In this document: positions 47,201 through 55,757 of the stretch, in pieces | Position numbering within the stretch: position 1 is the first letter of the stretch | Layout: each line of letters begins with the position of its first letter | Source: Mucilaginibacter sp. SG564 | GTDB lineage: Bacteria; Bacteroidota; Bacteroidia; Sphingobacteriales; Sphingobacteriaceae | Reading direction: 5' to 3' | Length of the DNA stretch: 64,000 nt | NCBI RefSeq assembly: GCF_013149275.1 | Contig: NZ_JABGNA010000001.1 | Location: 434,001 to 498,000 of the forward strand | The notes under the pieces: model-generated | What the model was told of the DNA's origin: nothing | Seen by the model: the letters and a program-made list of their open reading frames with translations, nothing else | The model's database searches: none | Made by a program: the position numbers and the translations under genes

Positions 47201-47398
47201 GTTGAGGCTAAACCGGCCATCACTGGCGGTTTGTACACCGTTGGTGGTTCCTTTAACAGAAACACTCACGCCGGGCAGGGGCAGCCCGTCTGACTTGGCG
47301 GTTACCACCCCGCTTATTTTAACAGATTGCGCCGCAACCGTTTGGATGAAAATAAAAGGCAACAGTATTGCCAGTAGTAGTTTGTAATTTTTAAACAT
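44216..47398 (-). CDS. SusC/RagA TonB-dependent outer-membrane transporter (no STN domain)
   Basis: A 1060-aa protein: signal peptide ending T-V-A-A-Q, carboxypeptidase-like domain (about 27-110, V-T-A-K-S-D-G-L-P-L-P-G-V-S), plug with V-V-T-A-L-N-I-S-K-D-K-K-T-L-G-Y and I-I-I-R-G, and TonB-dependent barrel. It lacks the N-terminal STN domain of the transporter at 8109, and no sigma/FecR pair is adjacent, so it is regulated otherwise. The plug motif A-L-N-I-S-K-D-K-K is typical of the SusC subgroup paired with SusD-like_2. Confidence 0.94.
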   Translation of the reverse strand: MFKNYKLLLAILLPFIFIQTVAAQSVKISGVVTAKSDGLPLPGVSVSVKGTTNGVQTASDGRFSLNAKVNDVLRITYIGFTTKEIPVTGADASLHIILEEQANALNEVVVTALNISKDKKTLGYAVQGLKSKDISEAKETNLVNALSGKIAGVNVTNSQGDMGSSRIIIRGETSIAGYNQPLFVVDGLPVDNTQQLGVGGSRDFANPISDINSEDIESISVLKGPNAAALYGSRAGAGVILIKTKTGKGAKGLGVNINSNTSFSSLLGLPKYQNEYGQGSNGKFSYVDGKGGGVNDGVDESWGPALNGQLIPQFNSNGVPVPFVAHPDNVKNFFRTGVTLNNGVSLSGSGDKYDFRLGYNNLHQTGVIPNTEQGRNSFILNATYKITPKLTLTTIANYIKDDADNLPGSGGKRATSTMLQFTWFGRQVDISQLKNYRDANGNTFNWNNSYYSNPYFQAYENTVSQTRNRFIGSAELNYKIIDGLSANFRTGTDYYNDRRKIRIAYGTNGTPFGSYEEDAYDVTETNTEGRLQYTKKLNDDFSIDALIGGNIRVNTFENNDQKAPKLAVSGLYTLSNSRDPLISSNNYGKSKRYSYFASGQIGFRNYAFINVTARNDWSSTLPKASLAYFYPSVNGSLVLSEALDIKSDILSYLKLRGGWSKVGKDTDPYQLINFYNFTAPFNGNPQQSANSIQLNPNLKPEITTSAEAGFELGFFNDRIRLDASVYNTNSKNQILNVNVSQSTGYSQKLINGGTINNKGLEVVLGLTPVKLKDFSWDVNVNYSRNKSKVLSLYNEGNLQSYLLGSDGTVQVLAAVGKPYGAIYGNAFQRNASGQVIVNADGTPAINPTIQYLGKYTPDWLGSINNSFTYKGINLSVLIDAHIGGSIYSGTNSTGTYTGILASTLPGRGTSNGGISYYYPGNNTSSAPVQISGSAPNGVTVYNDGIVYNGVKADGSKNTTILSAQAYYKALTNADEPFVYSATYVKLREVKLGYTLPQKWAKSIGFQGASFAVVGRNLLIIHKNAPNIDPETAFSTGNAQGMEDLTLPTVRNIGFNVNLKF

Positions 47399-47759
47399 GG
47401 TAATGGATTGTGAATGTTAATGATACCATACAGTACCGGGAATGATCAAAGGTTTTACTTACCCGCCAATTGGGCGGTTATATCATTCCGTTAAACTGTA
47501 AAAGTTTTGATTGTTGGGTTGTGTTGCGTTGATTGAGATAAAAGCCTGACCGACCCGAGCAACGCTGTGTTTTAACAGCAGCAACACATGTTTTGCATAG
47601 ATGACATAGGGGTAGAAGAAGGTATTAAAGTGTAAATGTTCAAAACAATAGCGTTGTTTAAGGTTATGTAATTTGTTTTCATGCGCGTTGTGATAATCAG
47701 TTAAATCGATATAGCAGTTACGGTGACAACATAAAGCGACACCTGCCCGGTTATTTATT
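47399..47759. other. 361-bp gap between the TlpA-like and SusC genes
   Basis: No ORF is seen. On the minus strand AACCTTTG (47447-47454) is a 7/8 match to TAnnTTTG about 50 bp ahead of the SusC start. Just upstream, CCGCC-AATTG-GGCGG (47463-47477) is a hairpin or operator-like inverted repeat. GC-rich repeats such as GTTGCGTTG/CAACGC around 47527-47567 could fold in a leader. No known riboswitch was recognised. Confidence 0.35.
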
Positions 47760-48329
47760 TTAGTTTACAGAGGCGGTTTTATTGTTCACCAAAGCGTCCA
47801 CCACTTTTACCATCGAAGCAAACTCCTGCGTATCATACAGGCGGGTGAGGTAAACAATGCGTCCATCACGATCGATCACCACATTGCGGGTAACACCACT
47901 CTTTTTATTGGCGAATTTTCCAAAAATATTCGCCCCCGGATCAAGCGCCAGGTTGTAGGTGATCTTCATATCGTGGTGAAATTTCTGCACTTTTTGCAGA
48001 GGTTCATCGCGGTCGACACCGATTAATACCAGTCCCTGGTCTTTGTAGGTTTCCCAGATGTCTTTTTGCAGATGTGGCATTTCCTGGCGGCATACGCTGC
48101 ACCAGCTGGCGGTAAATTGCAGTATAACTACTTTGCCGCGTAATTGCTTTAAAGTTGTTTTGGTACCATCGGTAAGTACCAGTTCAAAATCATCAGGGGC
48201 CTGTTCGCCAACTTTAACCAGGTAACCGCGGTCGATATTGGCCGAGTCAATAGCTTGGGCCGATTGTGCCCGGGCAGCAATACCGGTAAACAGGAAAAGA
48301 TAAACTATGAGTAAAAATTTGTTGTTCAT
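47760..48329 (-). CDS. TlpA/ResA-like periplasmic thioredoxin-fold protein
   Basis: A 189-aa exported protein (signal peptide ending A-A-R-A-Q). The redoxin domain starts at G-E-Q-A-P and the active site is S-W-C-S-V-C-R-Q-E with Cys77 and Cys80. V-L-I-G-V-D-R-D-E and the C-terminal N-V-V-I-D-R-D-G-R-I-V-Y are typical of TlpA-like disulphide reductases in Bacteroidota. It would reduce disulphides in the periplasm. It is encoded upstream of a SusC/SusD-like_2 pair on the same strand, but 361 bp away, so co-regulation is uncertain. Confidence 0.88.
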   Translation of the reverse strand: MNNKFLLIVYLFLFTGIAARAQSAQAIDSANIDRGYLVKVGEQAPDDFELVLTDGTKTTLKQLRGKVVILQFTASWCSVCRQEMPHLQKDIWETYKDQGLVLIGVDRDEPLQKVQKFHHDMKITYNLALDPGANIFGKFANKKSGVTRNVVIDRDGRIVYLTRLYDTQEFASMVKVVDALVNNKTASVN

Positions 48330-49119
48330 TTGAATATATTAAATAGGGCCCTCTATAATTAAGCAGGCGGTAAAAAATAACTTTTTCAATTAAACAGAAA
48401 GGATGGAAGGGGGATATCGAAACAGGCTATAGCTGTATTGTGTGGACGTATCATTATCTTTTCTGCAATTTTTGCAGATAGGAATTAGCACCTTTATAAC
48501 AATCTGTACAGGTTGCTAAGACATCACAGGGCCTTTCCCTCAGTCTTTCTGGATAATTAAAAAATGAAATAAAGAACGATTTCGACTGCAAACATATAAA
48601 TAATTCTACTAATTCCATAGACTTTATATTAAATTGATAATTTTCGCTTATTTCTTACAATCTGGTGGCAAATGGGAGGAGGTGAGAAATAAACTCACCA
48701 AGCGTCATTGCGAGCGCAGCGTGGCAAGCCCTAACTATACAGAGCGGCTCTGCCAATTGGGGATTGCCACGCTGCGCCCGCAATGACGCGTTTTTTATGA
48801 ACATTGAATACCAATTATCCGCCACTTTTTAAAGTTTTCAAAACCACCAAAAAAACAGGTTGAAATTTGTTAAATGGGAATTTTTTTAATCGGTTTCAAG
48901 CTCTTTTCACGCTGTTTTCGCCTGAAAAAATATTAAAATTCAAGGTTTAAAAAGTTTTTGAAGAGGGGCATGCAATAAAACATGATCATCATCAAACAAA
49001 AGATCAGGAAAACGATTAAGTAAATATTTCGAGAATTTTTAAGCAATGTGATCTTAAAAATGAGAGATTTGTTTTCGGTCTGTGATCAGATCATTCACCA
49101 ATTATACTTTCTGCTAACT
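48330..49119. other. Gap between the divergent TlpA-like and GH92 genes
   Basis: Apart from the palindromic repeat at 48702-48789, this 790-bp AT-rich stretch shows no convincing gene. It should contain the promoters of both divergent neighbours, but none could be assigned with confidence. Confidence 0.5.
48702..48789. repeat. REP-like palindromic element
   Basis: Arms of 26 bp (48702-48727 and 48764-48789), starting GCGTCATTGCGAGCGCAGCG, are inverted copies differing at one base (a tolerated G-U). The loop carries a second perfect hairpin CAGAGC-G-GCTCTG (48740-48752). The element is GC-rich in AT-rich surroundings and is followed by a T-run on the plus strand. It resembles dispersed GTCATTGCGAG-type repeats known from many bacterial genomes; only one copy is in this window. 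Confidence 0.8.
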
Positions 49120-51408
49120 ATGCAATTAAAACGTAGCATTTACCTGTTAGGCTTACTAGTTTTTGTTTACGCGGATAACTTCGCCCAAACCACAACCCCT
49201 AAAAAGCAACTGGATGAGGTTGATTATGTTGATCCTATAATAGGGACTTCTTTAAAAGGTTTCGCCAGGGATTTCGAGGCGGGCAATGGTGGTGGCGGTA
49301 CTATGCCCTGTGTAAACGTACCATTTGCCATGACCAATTTTGTGGCTCAAAGCCGCGAAAACAAAATGAGCTACATGGTTTACCACTATGAGGATAGCAA
49401 GGTTGTTGGGTTCACGGCAACTCATCAGCCCACCGTTTGGATGGGCGATTACGGCTATGTTTCGGTGATGCCGCAAGTAGGTAAATTGCGTGTTTTGCCG
49501 AAAGAACGGGCGCTTACCTATAGCCATACCGAGGAAGTTGCCAAACCGTATTACTATTCGGTAAAGCTAAAGGCGACCGGCACAGACAAGATCAAAGCCG
49601 AAATAGCGGGTGCCAATACCTCTGGCATGTTCCGGTTCACCTTCCCCAAGGCCGATCAGGCGCATATCATTATACAAGGTATCAACCTGAACCCCGAGCT
49701 TAAAGATTGGGCCAATGGCTATACCGTGCGACTGAAAAAGCTGAAAGGCTATGTGCATGTAGATACCGTAAATAACGAAATAACAGGCTATAACCCCGAC
49801 AGGCAATCGGCCCAGTTAGGTCCTGAGCTGAAGAATTTTAAAGGGTATTTTGTGATCAAATTCAACAAGCAGATCAAAAAATACGGCACCTGGGATAAAC
49901 AGGTGATCAGCAAAGGCAGTCATGAGCAGTACGGTACCCGCATGGGCGCATTCATATCCTTCCGTACTAAGGCCAACGATGAGGTAAGGGTTGTAGTGGC
50001 CACTTCATTTATCAGTATTGATCAGGCACGCGAAAACCTTAAAAAAGAGATCCCTGATTGGGACTTTGACCGGGTAGTGAAAAACACGCGCGACCAATGG
50101 CAGCAGGCCCTAAAAGTTATACAGTTAAGCGGTGTGAGCAAAGATCAGCGGACGATTTTCTATACCGCATTATTTCATACCATGCTGTTTCCGAGGCAGT
50201 TTTCGGAGTATGGTAAATACTACAGCGCCTTTGATGATAAAGTGCATCATGGTATATCCTATAACGATTATTCCTTGTGGGATACCTTCAGGGCGCTGCA
50301 CCCGCTGCTAACGCTTACCCAACCGCAACGGGTGGACGGCATAGTGCAATCGCTGCTACAGATGTACCAGGAGGGAGGTTGGATGCCGATGTGGCCAAAT
50401 CCAACCTATACCAATATTATGATAGGTACCCACGGTGATGCTGTTGTGGCCGATGCTTATGTAAAAGGTTTCCGAGGATTTGATACCAAACTGGCTTATG
50501 AAGCCCTGCATAAAGACTCATACGATGCCCCCGATGGTGATACCCATAAACGCTGGGGCGATCGTGACCTGTGGACGAGCTTTGAAGCCCGCGGCGGCCT
50601 CACCAATTATCATAAATTGGGATATGTACCGGTGGATAAGACAAGGGAATCAGTTTCACGTACCATTGAGTATTCTATCGATGATTATGCCGTGGCCCAG
50701 GTGGCTAAAGGTTTGGGTAAAGACGACGACTATAAACAGCTGATTAACTGGAGTAAAAACTACGAGAACGTATACAATAAAGCTACTGGCTTTATGGCCC
50801 CGCGTAACTCCGACGGGCATTTTTCGGTCAAGCCTGACTCGGGCTTTACCGAAGGTACCAAGTGGACCTATACCTTCGGCGCTATGCATGATATACCGGG
50901 GATGATCAAAATGATGGGTGGCGAAAAGGCTTTTGCCAATAAGCTGAGCCAGAATTTCAGCGGTGGGCATTATCGTGCCGATAACGAGCCGGGACACCAT
51001 TACCTGTACCTATTTAATTATTGCGGTATGCCCTGGAGAACACAGGAACTGGTACGCGAGCATACTTCATCGCAAAACTTCAGGAATGCGGCTATCGGTA
51101 TCAACGGAAACGATGATTGCGGCCAAACTTCGGCATGGTATATTTTCAACGTAATGGGCTTTTACCCGGTAGCACCGGCATCTGGCATTTACAGTATAGG
51201 TGCTCCGCAATTCCCGTATATGGTTTTGAATCTGCAGCACAATAAAAAGCTGATCATCAAGGCTACGGGGCTTTCGGCTAAAAATAAATATGTAAAAGAA
51301 GTAAGCTTCAACGGTACGCCAATAAAGGATTATACCATTTCGCACAAACAGATCATCGAGGGCGGTACACTGGCCTTCACCATGACCGATAAACCGCAAA
51401 AACTATAA
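49120..51408 (+). CDS. GH92 alpha-mannosidase
   Basis: A 762-aa exported glycosidase. ATG 49120 is chosen because it opens a proper signal peptide (M-Q-L-K-R-S-I-Y-L-L-G...F-A-Q); an in-frame start at 49048 would put 24 unlikely residues before it. GH92 elements are Y-V-D-P-I-I-G-T, L-W-D-T-F-R-A-L-H-P, F-T-E-G-T-K-W with probable acid Glu578, and G-N-D-D-C-G with Asp665/Asp666. The usual V-P-H-D is A-M-H-D. Length is standard, without the extra modules of the other GH92. The family hydrolyses alpha-mannosides of N-glycans or mannans in a calcium-dependent, inverting way. Confidence 0.93.
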   Translation: MQLKRSIYLLGLLVFVYADNFAQTTTPKKQLDEVDYVDPIIGTSLKGFARDFEAGNGGGGTMPCVNVPFAMTNFVAQSRENKMSYMVYHYEDSKVVGFTATHQPTVWMGDYGYVSVMPQVGKLRVLPKERALTYSHTEEVAKPYYYSVKLKATGTDKIKAEIAGANTSGMFRFTFPKADQAHIIIQGINLNPELKDWANGYTVRLKKLKGYVHVDTVNNEITGYNPDRQSAQLGPELKNFKGYFVIKFNKQIKKYGTWDKQVISKGSHEQYGTRMGAFISFRTKANDEVRVVVATSFISIDQARENLKKEIPDWDFDRVVKNTRDQWQQALKVIQLSGVSKDQRTIFYTALFHTMLFPRQFSEYGKYYSAFDDKVHHGISYNDYSLWDTFRALHPLLTLTQPQRVDGIVQSLLQMYQEGGWMPMWPNPTYTNIMIGTHGDAVVADAYVKGFRGFDTKLAYEALHKDSYDAPDGDTHKRWGDRDLWTSFEARGGLTNYHKLGYVPVDKTRESVSRTIEYSIDDYAVAQVAKGLGKDDDYKQLINWSKNYENVYNKATGFMAPRNSDGHFSVKPDSGFTEGTKWTYTFGAMHDIPGMIKMMGGEKAFANKLSQNFSGGHYRADNEPGHHYLYLFNYCGMPWRTQELVREHTSSQNFRNAAIGINGNDDCGQTSAWYIFNVMGFYPVAPASGIYSIGAPQFPYMVLNLQHNKKLIIKATGLSAKNKYVKEVSFNGTPIKDYTISHKQIIEGGTLAFTMTDKPQKL

Positions 51409-51443
51409 AATAGCGTATGTTGGATTGAACTCAAATTTGGTTA

Positions 51444-51552
51444 AAAAGTGGGTTTACACTATTTTGGGTGTATTTTTATTTAACTAATTGATAATCAAAT
51501 AGTTAAATTGATTTTTGTCCTGAAAAGTGTAAACCCATGTAAACCCACTTTT
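51444..51552. repeat. Nested inverted repeat between convergent genes
   Basis: AAAAGTGGGTTTAC (51444-51457) is the exact reverse complement of 51539-51552. The overlapping TGGGTTTACACT (51449-51460) instead pairs perfectly with 51526-51537. Inside, ATTTAACT (51478-51485) pairs with AGTTAAAT (51501-51508) around TTGAT-A-ATCAA. The right arm is thus duplicated, giving two exclusive folds. It lies between the stops of GH92 and the LacI-type gene and may end transcription from both sides. Confidence 0.6.
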
Positions 51553-51618
51553 AATCAAATTACGCCTGTTGAATGTGCTTACTTAACGTGTGTTTGCTGC
51601 GGCAGGTAGTATTTGTGG

Positions 51619-52653
51619 TTAGTCGCCCGCCCGCGTAGAATCCCTGACCACTAGTTTAGATGGCAACGTGATATTTTCCTTTTCCAGCTGTATAGGCTTG
51701 CCTGCCAGATGACCAAACAGAAGCTCGGCTGCTTTGCGGCCCATATCGTATGCCGGTTGTAAAACCGTGGTAAGCGGCGGGTTCAATATGGCCGCAGTGA
51801 TCTGGTTGGTAAAACAAACCACTTTGATATCGTTAGGGATGTTTAGCTTCAGTTCCTCACAGGCCAGGTAGGTGGTTGTGGCCAGATGTTCAACCGTAGC
51901 AATAATGCCATCGGGTTTTATTTTGTCGATGTGCTCTTTTAAAAAGGCAATGTTTTCCTGGTTATATTTATTGGAGCAGCTGATGATATTTTGCTCTTTG
52001 TGTTTCACCTGATGTTCGGTCAGTGCCTTTTTGTAACCACCTTCACGAGCCTGTAAAATAGAGGGATAGCCCTCAATGGTAACCAGCGAAATGTTTTTGC
52101 AACCCTGTTCAAGCAAGTGCTTGGTGGCCATATAGGCGCTGTTAAAATCGTCGGTTTTGATCTTGGCGGTAGGGATATCCTCACAAACCCGGTCAAAAAA
52201 TACAATAGGCACACCGGCCTGCTGCAATTCCTGTATATGACGGATCTCCTTGGTATTGCTGGCAACCGACATGATCACCCCATCTACGCGACCACTGCTC
52301 AGGTCGGCAAACATCTGTGCTTCGCGCTCATAGCTGTCGTGGGTTAAATAGATGAGTGCGTGGTATTTTTCCTGCCCTACAATGCTCTCGATACCGTTAA
52401 TAGCCTGGCTAAAAAAGCTGTCGGCAATTTCGGGAATAATAATGGCAATGGTATTGCTTGACCGTTTCCGGAGACTGCTGGCGTAAGGGTTGGGTACATA
52501 GTGCAGTAGTTTCGCGGTTTCTATAACCCTTTGCTTGGTTTCTTCGCCAATGTCATGACTATCCCGCAAGGCCTTTGATATAGTTGCAATAGATACATTT
52601 AACACTTTTGCCAGTGTTTTCATGTTTACTTTGTTGCTTTTTGCTTCGGCCAT
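51619..52653 (-). CDS. LacI-family transcriptional repressor
   Basis: A 344-aa regulator. The N-terminal HTH and hinge (about residues 10-65) show M-K-T-L-A-K-V-L-N-V-S-I-A-T-I-S-K-A-L-R and Y-V-P-N-P-Y-A-S-S-L. The rest is a periplasmic-binding-protein-like ligand domain (I-A-I-I-I-P-E-I, G-V-I-M-S-V, I-V-F-F-D-R, T-T-V-L-Q-P). Such proteins bind a sugar or polyol effector. It is divergent from the myo-inositol oxygenase gene across 273 bp that contain a TAAACGTTTA palindrome, so inositol or a related sugar is a plausible effector; the GH92 at 49120 could also be a target. Confidence 0.92.
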   Translation of the reverse strand: MAEAKSNKVNMKTLAKVLNVSIATISKALRDSHDIGEETKQRVIETAKLLHYVPNPYASSLRKRSSNTIAIIIPEIADSFFSQAINGIESIVGQEKYHALIYLTHDSYEREAQMFADLSSGRVDGVIMSVASNTKEIRHIQELQQAGVPIVFFDRVCEDIPTAKIKTDDFNSAYMATKHLLEQGCKNISLVTIEGYPSILQAREGGYKKALTEHQVKHKEQNIISCSNKYNQENIAFLKEHIDKIKPDGIIATVEHLATTTYLACEELKLNIPNDIKVVCFTNQITAAILNPPLTTVLQPAYDMGRKAAELLFGHLAGKPIQLEKENITLPSKLVVRDSTRAGD

Positions 52654-52691
52654 AGGGGTACAGATTTTTTCCGGATTTTAACTAACTGTTA

Positions 52692-52727
52692 AGCGATTTT
52701 TATCGCTAAACTAAAAAAAAGTTTAGC
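52692..52727. promoter_or_regulatory. Two adjacent inverted repeats just upstream of the LacI-type gene
   Basis: AGCGAT-TTTT-ATCGCT (52692-52707) and GCTAAAC-N9-GTTTAGC (52705-52727) overlap 40-75 bp before the LacI-type start at 52653. They could be autoregulatory sites or leader hairpins. There is no direct evidence of binding. Confidence 0.35.
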
Positions 52728-52791
52728 AAGGTAATAAAAATAGCGTTTAAAATATGTAGGCTTAAGATAGCTGTCATTTGTACGGTTTAAG

Positions 52792-52801
52792 TAAACGTTT
52801 A
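52792..52801. promoter_or_regulatory. LacI-type operator candidate
   Basis: TAAACGTTTA is a perfect palindrome with the central CG step typical of LacI-family operators. It lies between the divergent LacI-type and myo-inositol oxygenase genes, 125 bp before the latter's start. AAGTAAACGTTTAAG around it extends the symmetry imperfectly. Confidence 0.45.
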
Positions 52802-52926
52802 AGCAAATAAATACGCCATTTTTGATAAATCTGATTTTAAAAATGGACAAATTTGTATAACACAGCTATAAAAACCAGCTATAAAGGATTGTTTACCAAT
52901 TATATTTCCTTTTAAATTATAACATC

Positions 52927-53808
52927 ATGAGTAAGATAATCGAAACACCGCAGCAAGGTCCGTTGAATTCTATTGAAGAGTGGGAAGATGATATATTAGC
53001 CCGTTACCCCGATGCTGATTCCATAGCTGCCGGCAGGGATACACAAGCATATCGTGACTACGAAGCTACTACAAAAGATAGTGTAAGGGAGTTTTATCGT
53101 TTACAGCACATCAACCAAACCTATGATTTTGTATTGCAAAAAAAACAGCAATACTTGTCGTTTGACAAACAGGAAATGACCGTTTGGGAAGCCTTTGATT
53201 TTTTAAATCAACTGGTTGACGATTCAGACCCGGATACCGACCTGGATCAGTTACAGCATTTATTGCAAACATCAGAAGCTATCCGTGCCGATGGCCGACC
53301 TGATTGGATGGTACTCACCGGCTTATTCCATGACCTGGGTAAGGTTTTGTGCCTGTTTGGCGAACCGCAATGGGCCGTAGTGGGTGATAGCTACCCGGTA
53401 GGCTGCGCTTTTTCTGACAAGATCGTTTACTCAGAGTATTTTGACCTGAACCCCGATCATCACGATCCGCGTTACAATACCAAATATGGTGTTTATGAGC
53501 CCAATTGCGGTTTAGAGAACGTACACATGACCTGGGGACATGATGAGTATATTTATCACATCATGAAGCCTTACTTGCCCGAGCAGGCTTTGTACATGCT
53601 GCGTTACCACTCGTTTTACCCACAGCACCGGGAAAATGCCTACAGCCATTTAATGACCCCACATGATCACCAGTTATTTAAATCTGTTGATCTGTTTAAT
53701 CCATATGATCTTTACTCCAAGAGTCCGGTTCCACCGGATTGGAAAAAATTGCGCCCGTACTATGAAGATCTGGTTGCCAAATATTTACCGGCAACACTGA
53801 AATTCTAA
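52927..53808 (+). CDS. Myo-inositol oxygenase (MIOX)
   Basis: A 293-aa cytoplasmic enzyme, the same size as eukaryotic MIOX, which opens myo-inositol with O2 to D-glucuronate at a di-iron centre. Visible residues are R-A-D-G-R-P-D-W, the metal ligands in L-F-H-D-L-G-K, the substrate segment [22 protein letters not shown] and W-G-H-D-E-Y, then L-R-Y-H-S-F-Y-P and D-L-Y-S-K. It is followed by an SSS-family symporter and divergent from a LacI-type regulator. The three together look like a small inositol or related uptake and oxidation unit. Confidence 0.95.
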   Translation: MSKIIETPQQGPLNSIEEWEDDILARYPDADSIAAGRDTQAYRDYEATTKDSVREFYRLQHINQTYDFVLQKKQQYLSFDKQEMTVWEAFDFLNQLVDDSDPDTDLDQLQHLLQTSEAIRADGRPDWMVLTGLFHDLGKVLCLFGEPQWAVVGDSYPVGCAFSDKIVYSEYFDLNPDHHDPRYNTKYGVYEPNCGLENVHMTWGHDEYIYHIMKPYLPEQALYMLRYHSFYPQHRENAYSHLMTPHDHQLFKSVDLFNPYDLYSKSPVPPDWKKLRPYYEDLVAKYLPATLKF

Positions 53809-53835
53809 CAGGGTTTCCTACAAATACCCCATTAG

Positions 53836-53872
53836 CATAACCGCTGGTGACATTATATCACCGGCGGTTATG
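53836..53872 (+). terminator. Strong intergenic hairpin after the inositol oxygenase gene
   Basis: CATAACCGCTGGTGA (53836-53850) pairs with TCACCGGCGGTTATG (53858-53872), 15 bp with one G-U and a 7-nt loop. There is no clean T-run, so it may protect or process the message between the oxygenase and symporter genes rather than fully terminate it. Confidence 0.5.
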
Positions 53873-53953
53873 TCAATTCATTTTATTTCATAGATTTGAA
53901 AAATTGAACCGGCCAAAAAATACCGGCCTAAATATCCTATTGCAAAAAAACTC

Positions 53954-55642
53954 ATGCTGAAACACATTTCTACGGCCGATCTGTTGGTCTTTTTCTTCTA
54001 TTTTGTCATAGTTGCCAGTTACGGGTACTACATTTATAATCGTCGTAAAAAAGAAACCAATAATAGCTCACATAGCTTTTTCCTGGCCGAAGGATCGCTC
54101 ACCTGGTGGGCTATTGGTGCCTCTATCATTGCCTCCAATATTTCGGCAGAGCAGTTTATAGGCATGAGCGGTGATGGTTTTTTTGCCGGGATAGCCGTAG
54201 CCGTATATGAATGGGTGGGTGCAGCGGCCCTGATCATTGTAGCGGTGTTTTTTATGCCGGTGTATATCAAAAACAAGATATTTACCATGCCGCAGTTTTT
54301 GCAGGACAGGTATAATGGCGGTGTAGCGCTGGTGATGTCGATATTCTGGCTGCTTTTATATGTTTTTATCAACCTCACAGCTATATTATACCTGGGCGCG
54401 TTGGCCATTAATGGCTTACTCGGTGGTGAGTATTTTCACCAGGTTATGATTGGTTTGGCCATATTTGGGGTTATCATTGCGCTGGGTGGCATGCAGGTGG
54501 TAGGTTATACCGATGTTATACAGGTAGGGGTGCTTATAGTGGGTGGTTTGGCTATCACTTATCTATCCTTAACCATCGTGAGCGAAAAATTTGGCTTTGG
54601 CACCAATGTGCTTACCGGCTTCAACCTGTTATTGAAAAACGCGCCCGATCATTTTCACCTGATATTTAAAAAACCATCGGCAGGAGCATCAACCGAAACT
54701 ATCACCAAATACCTGATCTTACCTGGTTTTGCCATGTATATTTCTGGGCAGTGGATCAGCAATTTAAATTACTGGGGATGTAACCAATACATCACCCAAA
54801 GAGCCCTGGGTGCCAATATTACTACCGCGCGTACAGGTATCTTATTTGCCAGTTTATTGAAAATATTGATGCCGGTAATTGTGATGCTGCCAGGTATTGT
54901 GGCCTTTGTACTATATAAAAATGGTCATTTGCCGCAGTTAGCCGGGGGTAAGGACGGAGCTTATTCTGCCATGTTATCCTTTTTGCCGTCGGGTTTAAAA
55001 GGTTTATCCCTGGCCGTTTTAACGGCTGCTATAGTGGCATCACTGGCTGGTAAGGTAAACAGTATAGCTACCATCTTCACGCTGGATATCTATAAAAAAT
55101 ACATCAAGAAAGACGCCAGCGAACGCCGCATGGTGTGGACAGGCAGAGCGGCCATCTTAATGAGTTTGCTTATAGCCGTTATGTTTACCTGGAACGACGT
55201 GTTAGGCATCAGCGGCGAGGGCGGATATACCTTTGTTCAGAAATACTCGGCCTTTGTAAGTCCCGGAGTATTAGCTACTTTTCTGCTGGGTATGTTTTGG
55301 AAAAGAACCACTGCTATGGCGGCTATTGTCGGGATATTGGTAGGTATTACTTCTTCTATATTTTTTAACAGTTTTGCAGTTGAGTGGTTTGGACCTGAAA
55401 CGATATTTTACTCCGCATTTCACAACGCAAAAGGCGTTTATGAGATCCCATTCTTTATTTCACTGAGTTGGTCGTTCCTGATCACTTGTTTGGTGATGAT
55501 CGTCATCAGCTTAAAAGGACATGTGGTTAATGCTAAAGCTATTGTTATCGAAAGATCGATGTTTAAGCTAAAGCCATCATCTGTTATGCTGATAGCGGTG
55601 ATATTGATATTGTTATCAGCCATTTATATCAGGTTCTGGTAG
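53954..55642 (+). CDS. SSS-family sodium/solute symporter
   Basis: A 562-aa inner-membrane protein with about 14 hydrophobic helices. S-L-T-W-W-A-I-G-A-S-I-I-A-S-N-I-S-A-E-Q near residue 50 is the signature of the sodium/glucose-type branch, followed by E-W-V-G-A-A-A-L and G-L-S-L-A-V-L-T-A-A-I-V-A-S-L. It imports a sugar, polyol or uronate with Na+. Its place 145 bp after myo-inositol oxygenase makes inositol a good candidate substrate. Substrate cannot be fixed from sequence alone. Confidence 0.9.
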   Translation: MLKHISTADLLVFFFYFVIVASYGYYIYNRRKKETNNSSHSFFLAEGSLTWWAIGASIIASNISAEQFIGMSGDGFFAGIAVAVYEWVGAAALIIVAVFFMPVYIKNKIFTMPQFLQDRYNGGVALVMSIFWLLLYVFINLTAILYLGALAINGLLGGEYFHQVMIGLAIFGVIIALGGMQVVGYTDVIQVGVLIVGGLAITYLSLTIVSEKFGFGTNVLTGFNLLLKNAPDHFHLIFKKPSAGASTETITKYLILPGFAMYISGQWISNLNYWGCNQYITQRALGANITTARTGILFASLLKILMPVIVMLPGIVAFVLYKNGHLPQLAGGKDGAYSAMLSFLPSGLKGLSLAVLTAAIVASLAGKVNSIATIFTLDIYKKYIKKDASERRMVWTGRAAILMSLLIAVMFTWNDVLGISGEGGYTFVQKYSAFVSPGVLATFLLGMFWKRTTAMAAIVGILVGITSSIFFNSFAVEWFGPETIFYSAFHNAKGVYEIPFFISLSWSFLITCLVMIVISLKGHVVNAKAIVIERSMFKLKPSSVMLIAVILILLSAIYIRFW

Positions 55643-55679
55643 ATTTTAGTTCATGGAGTTATAGTCCATAGATAATAGT

Positions 55680-55751
55680 TCATGGTTCATGGTTTTTTGC
55701 ATGTAGATTAACACAGGGTGTTTTCCATGATCTATGAACCATGAACCATGA
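55680..55751. repeat. Imperfect inverted repeat of a CATGGTT/AACCATG unit
   Basis: TTCATGGTTCATGGTT (55679-55694) is matched in reverse by AACCATGAACCATGAT (55737-55752), with one mismatch. Related half-copies (TTCATGGAGTT, TCTATGAACC) flank it. It separates the convergent symporter and heme-degradation genes and may end both transcripts or be a small dispersed palindrome. Confidence 0.55.
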
Positions 55752-55757
55752 TCTATT

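Noticed and set aside
49048..49119. Earlier start for the second GH92
   Set aside because: It would bury the clear signal peptide that starts at 49120.
55680..55751. CRISPR-like short repeats
   Set aside because: The CATGGTT units are few, inverted and have no regular spacers; no cas gene is nearby.
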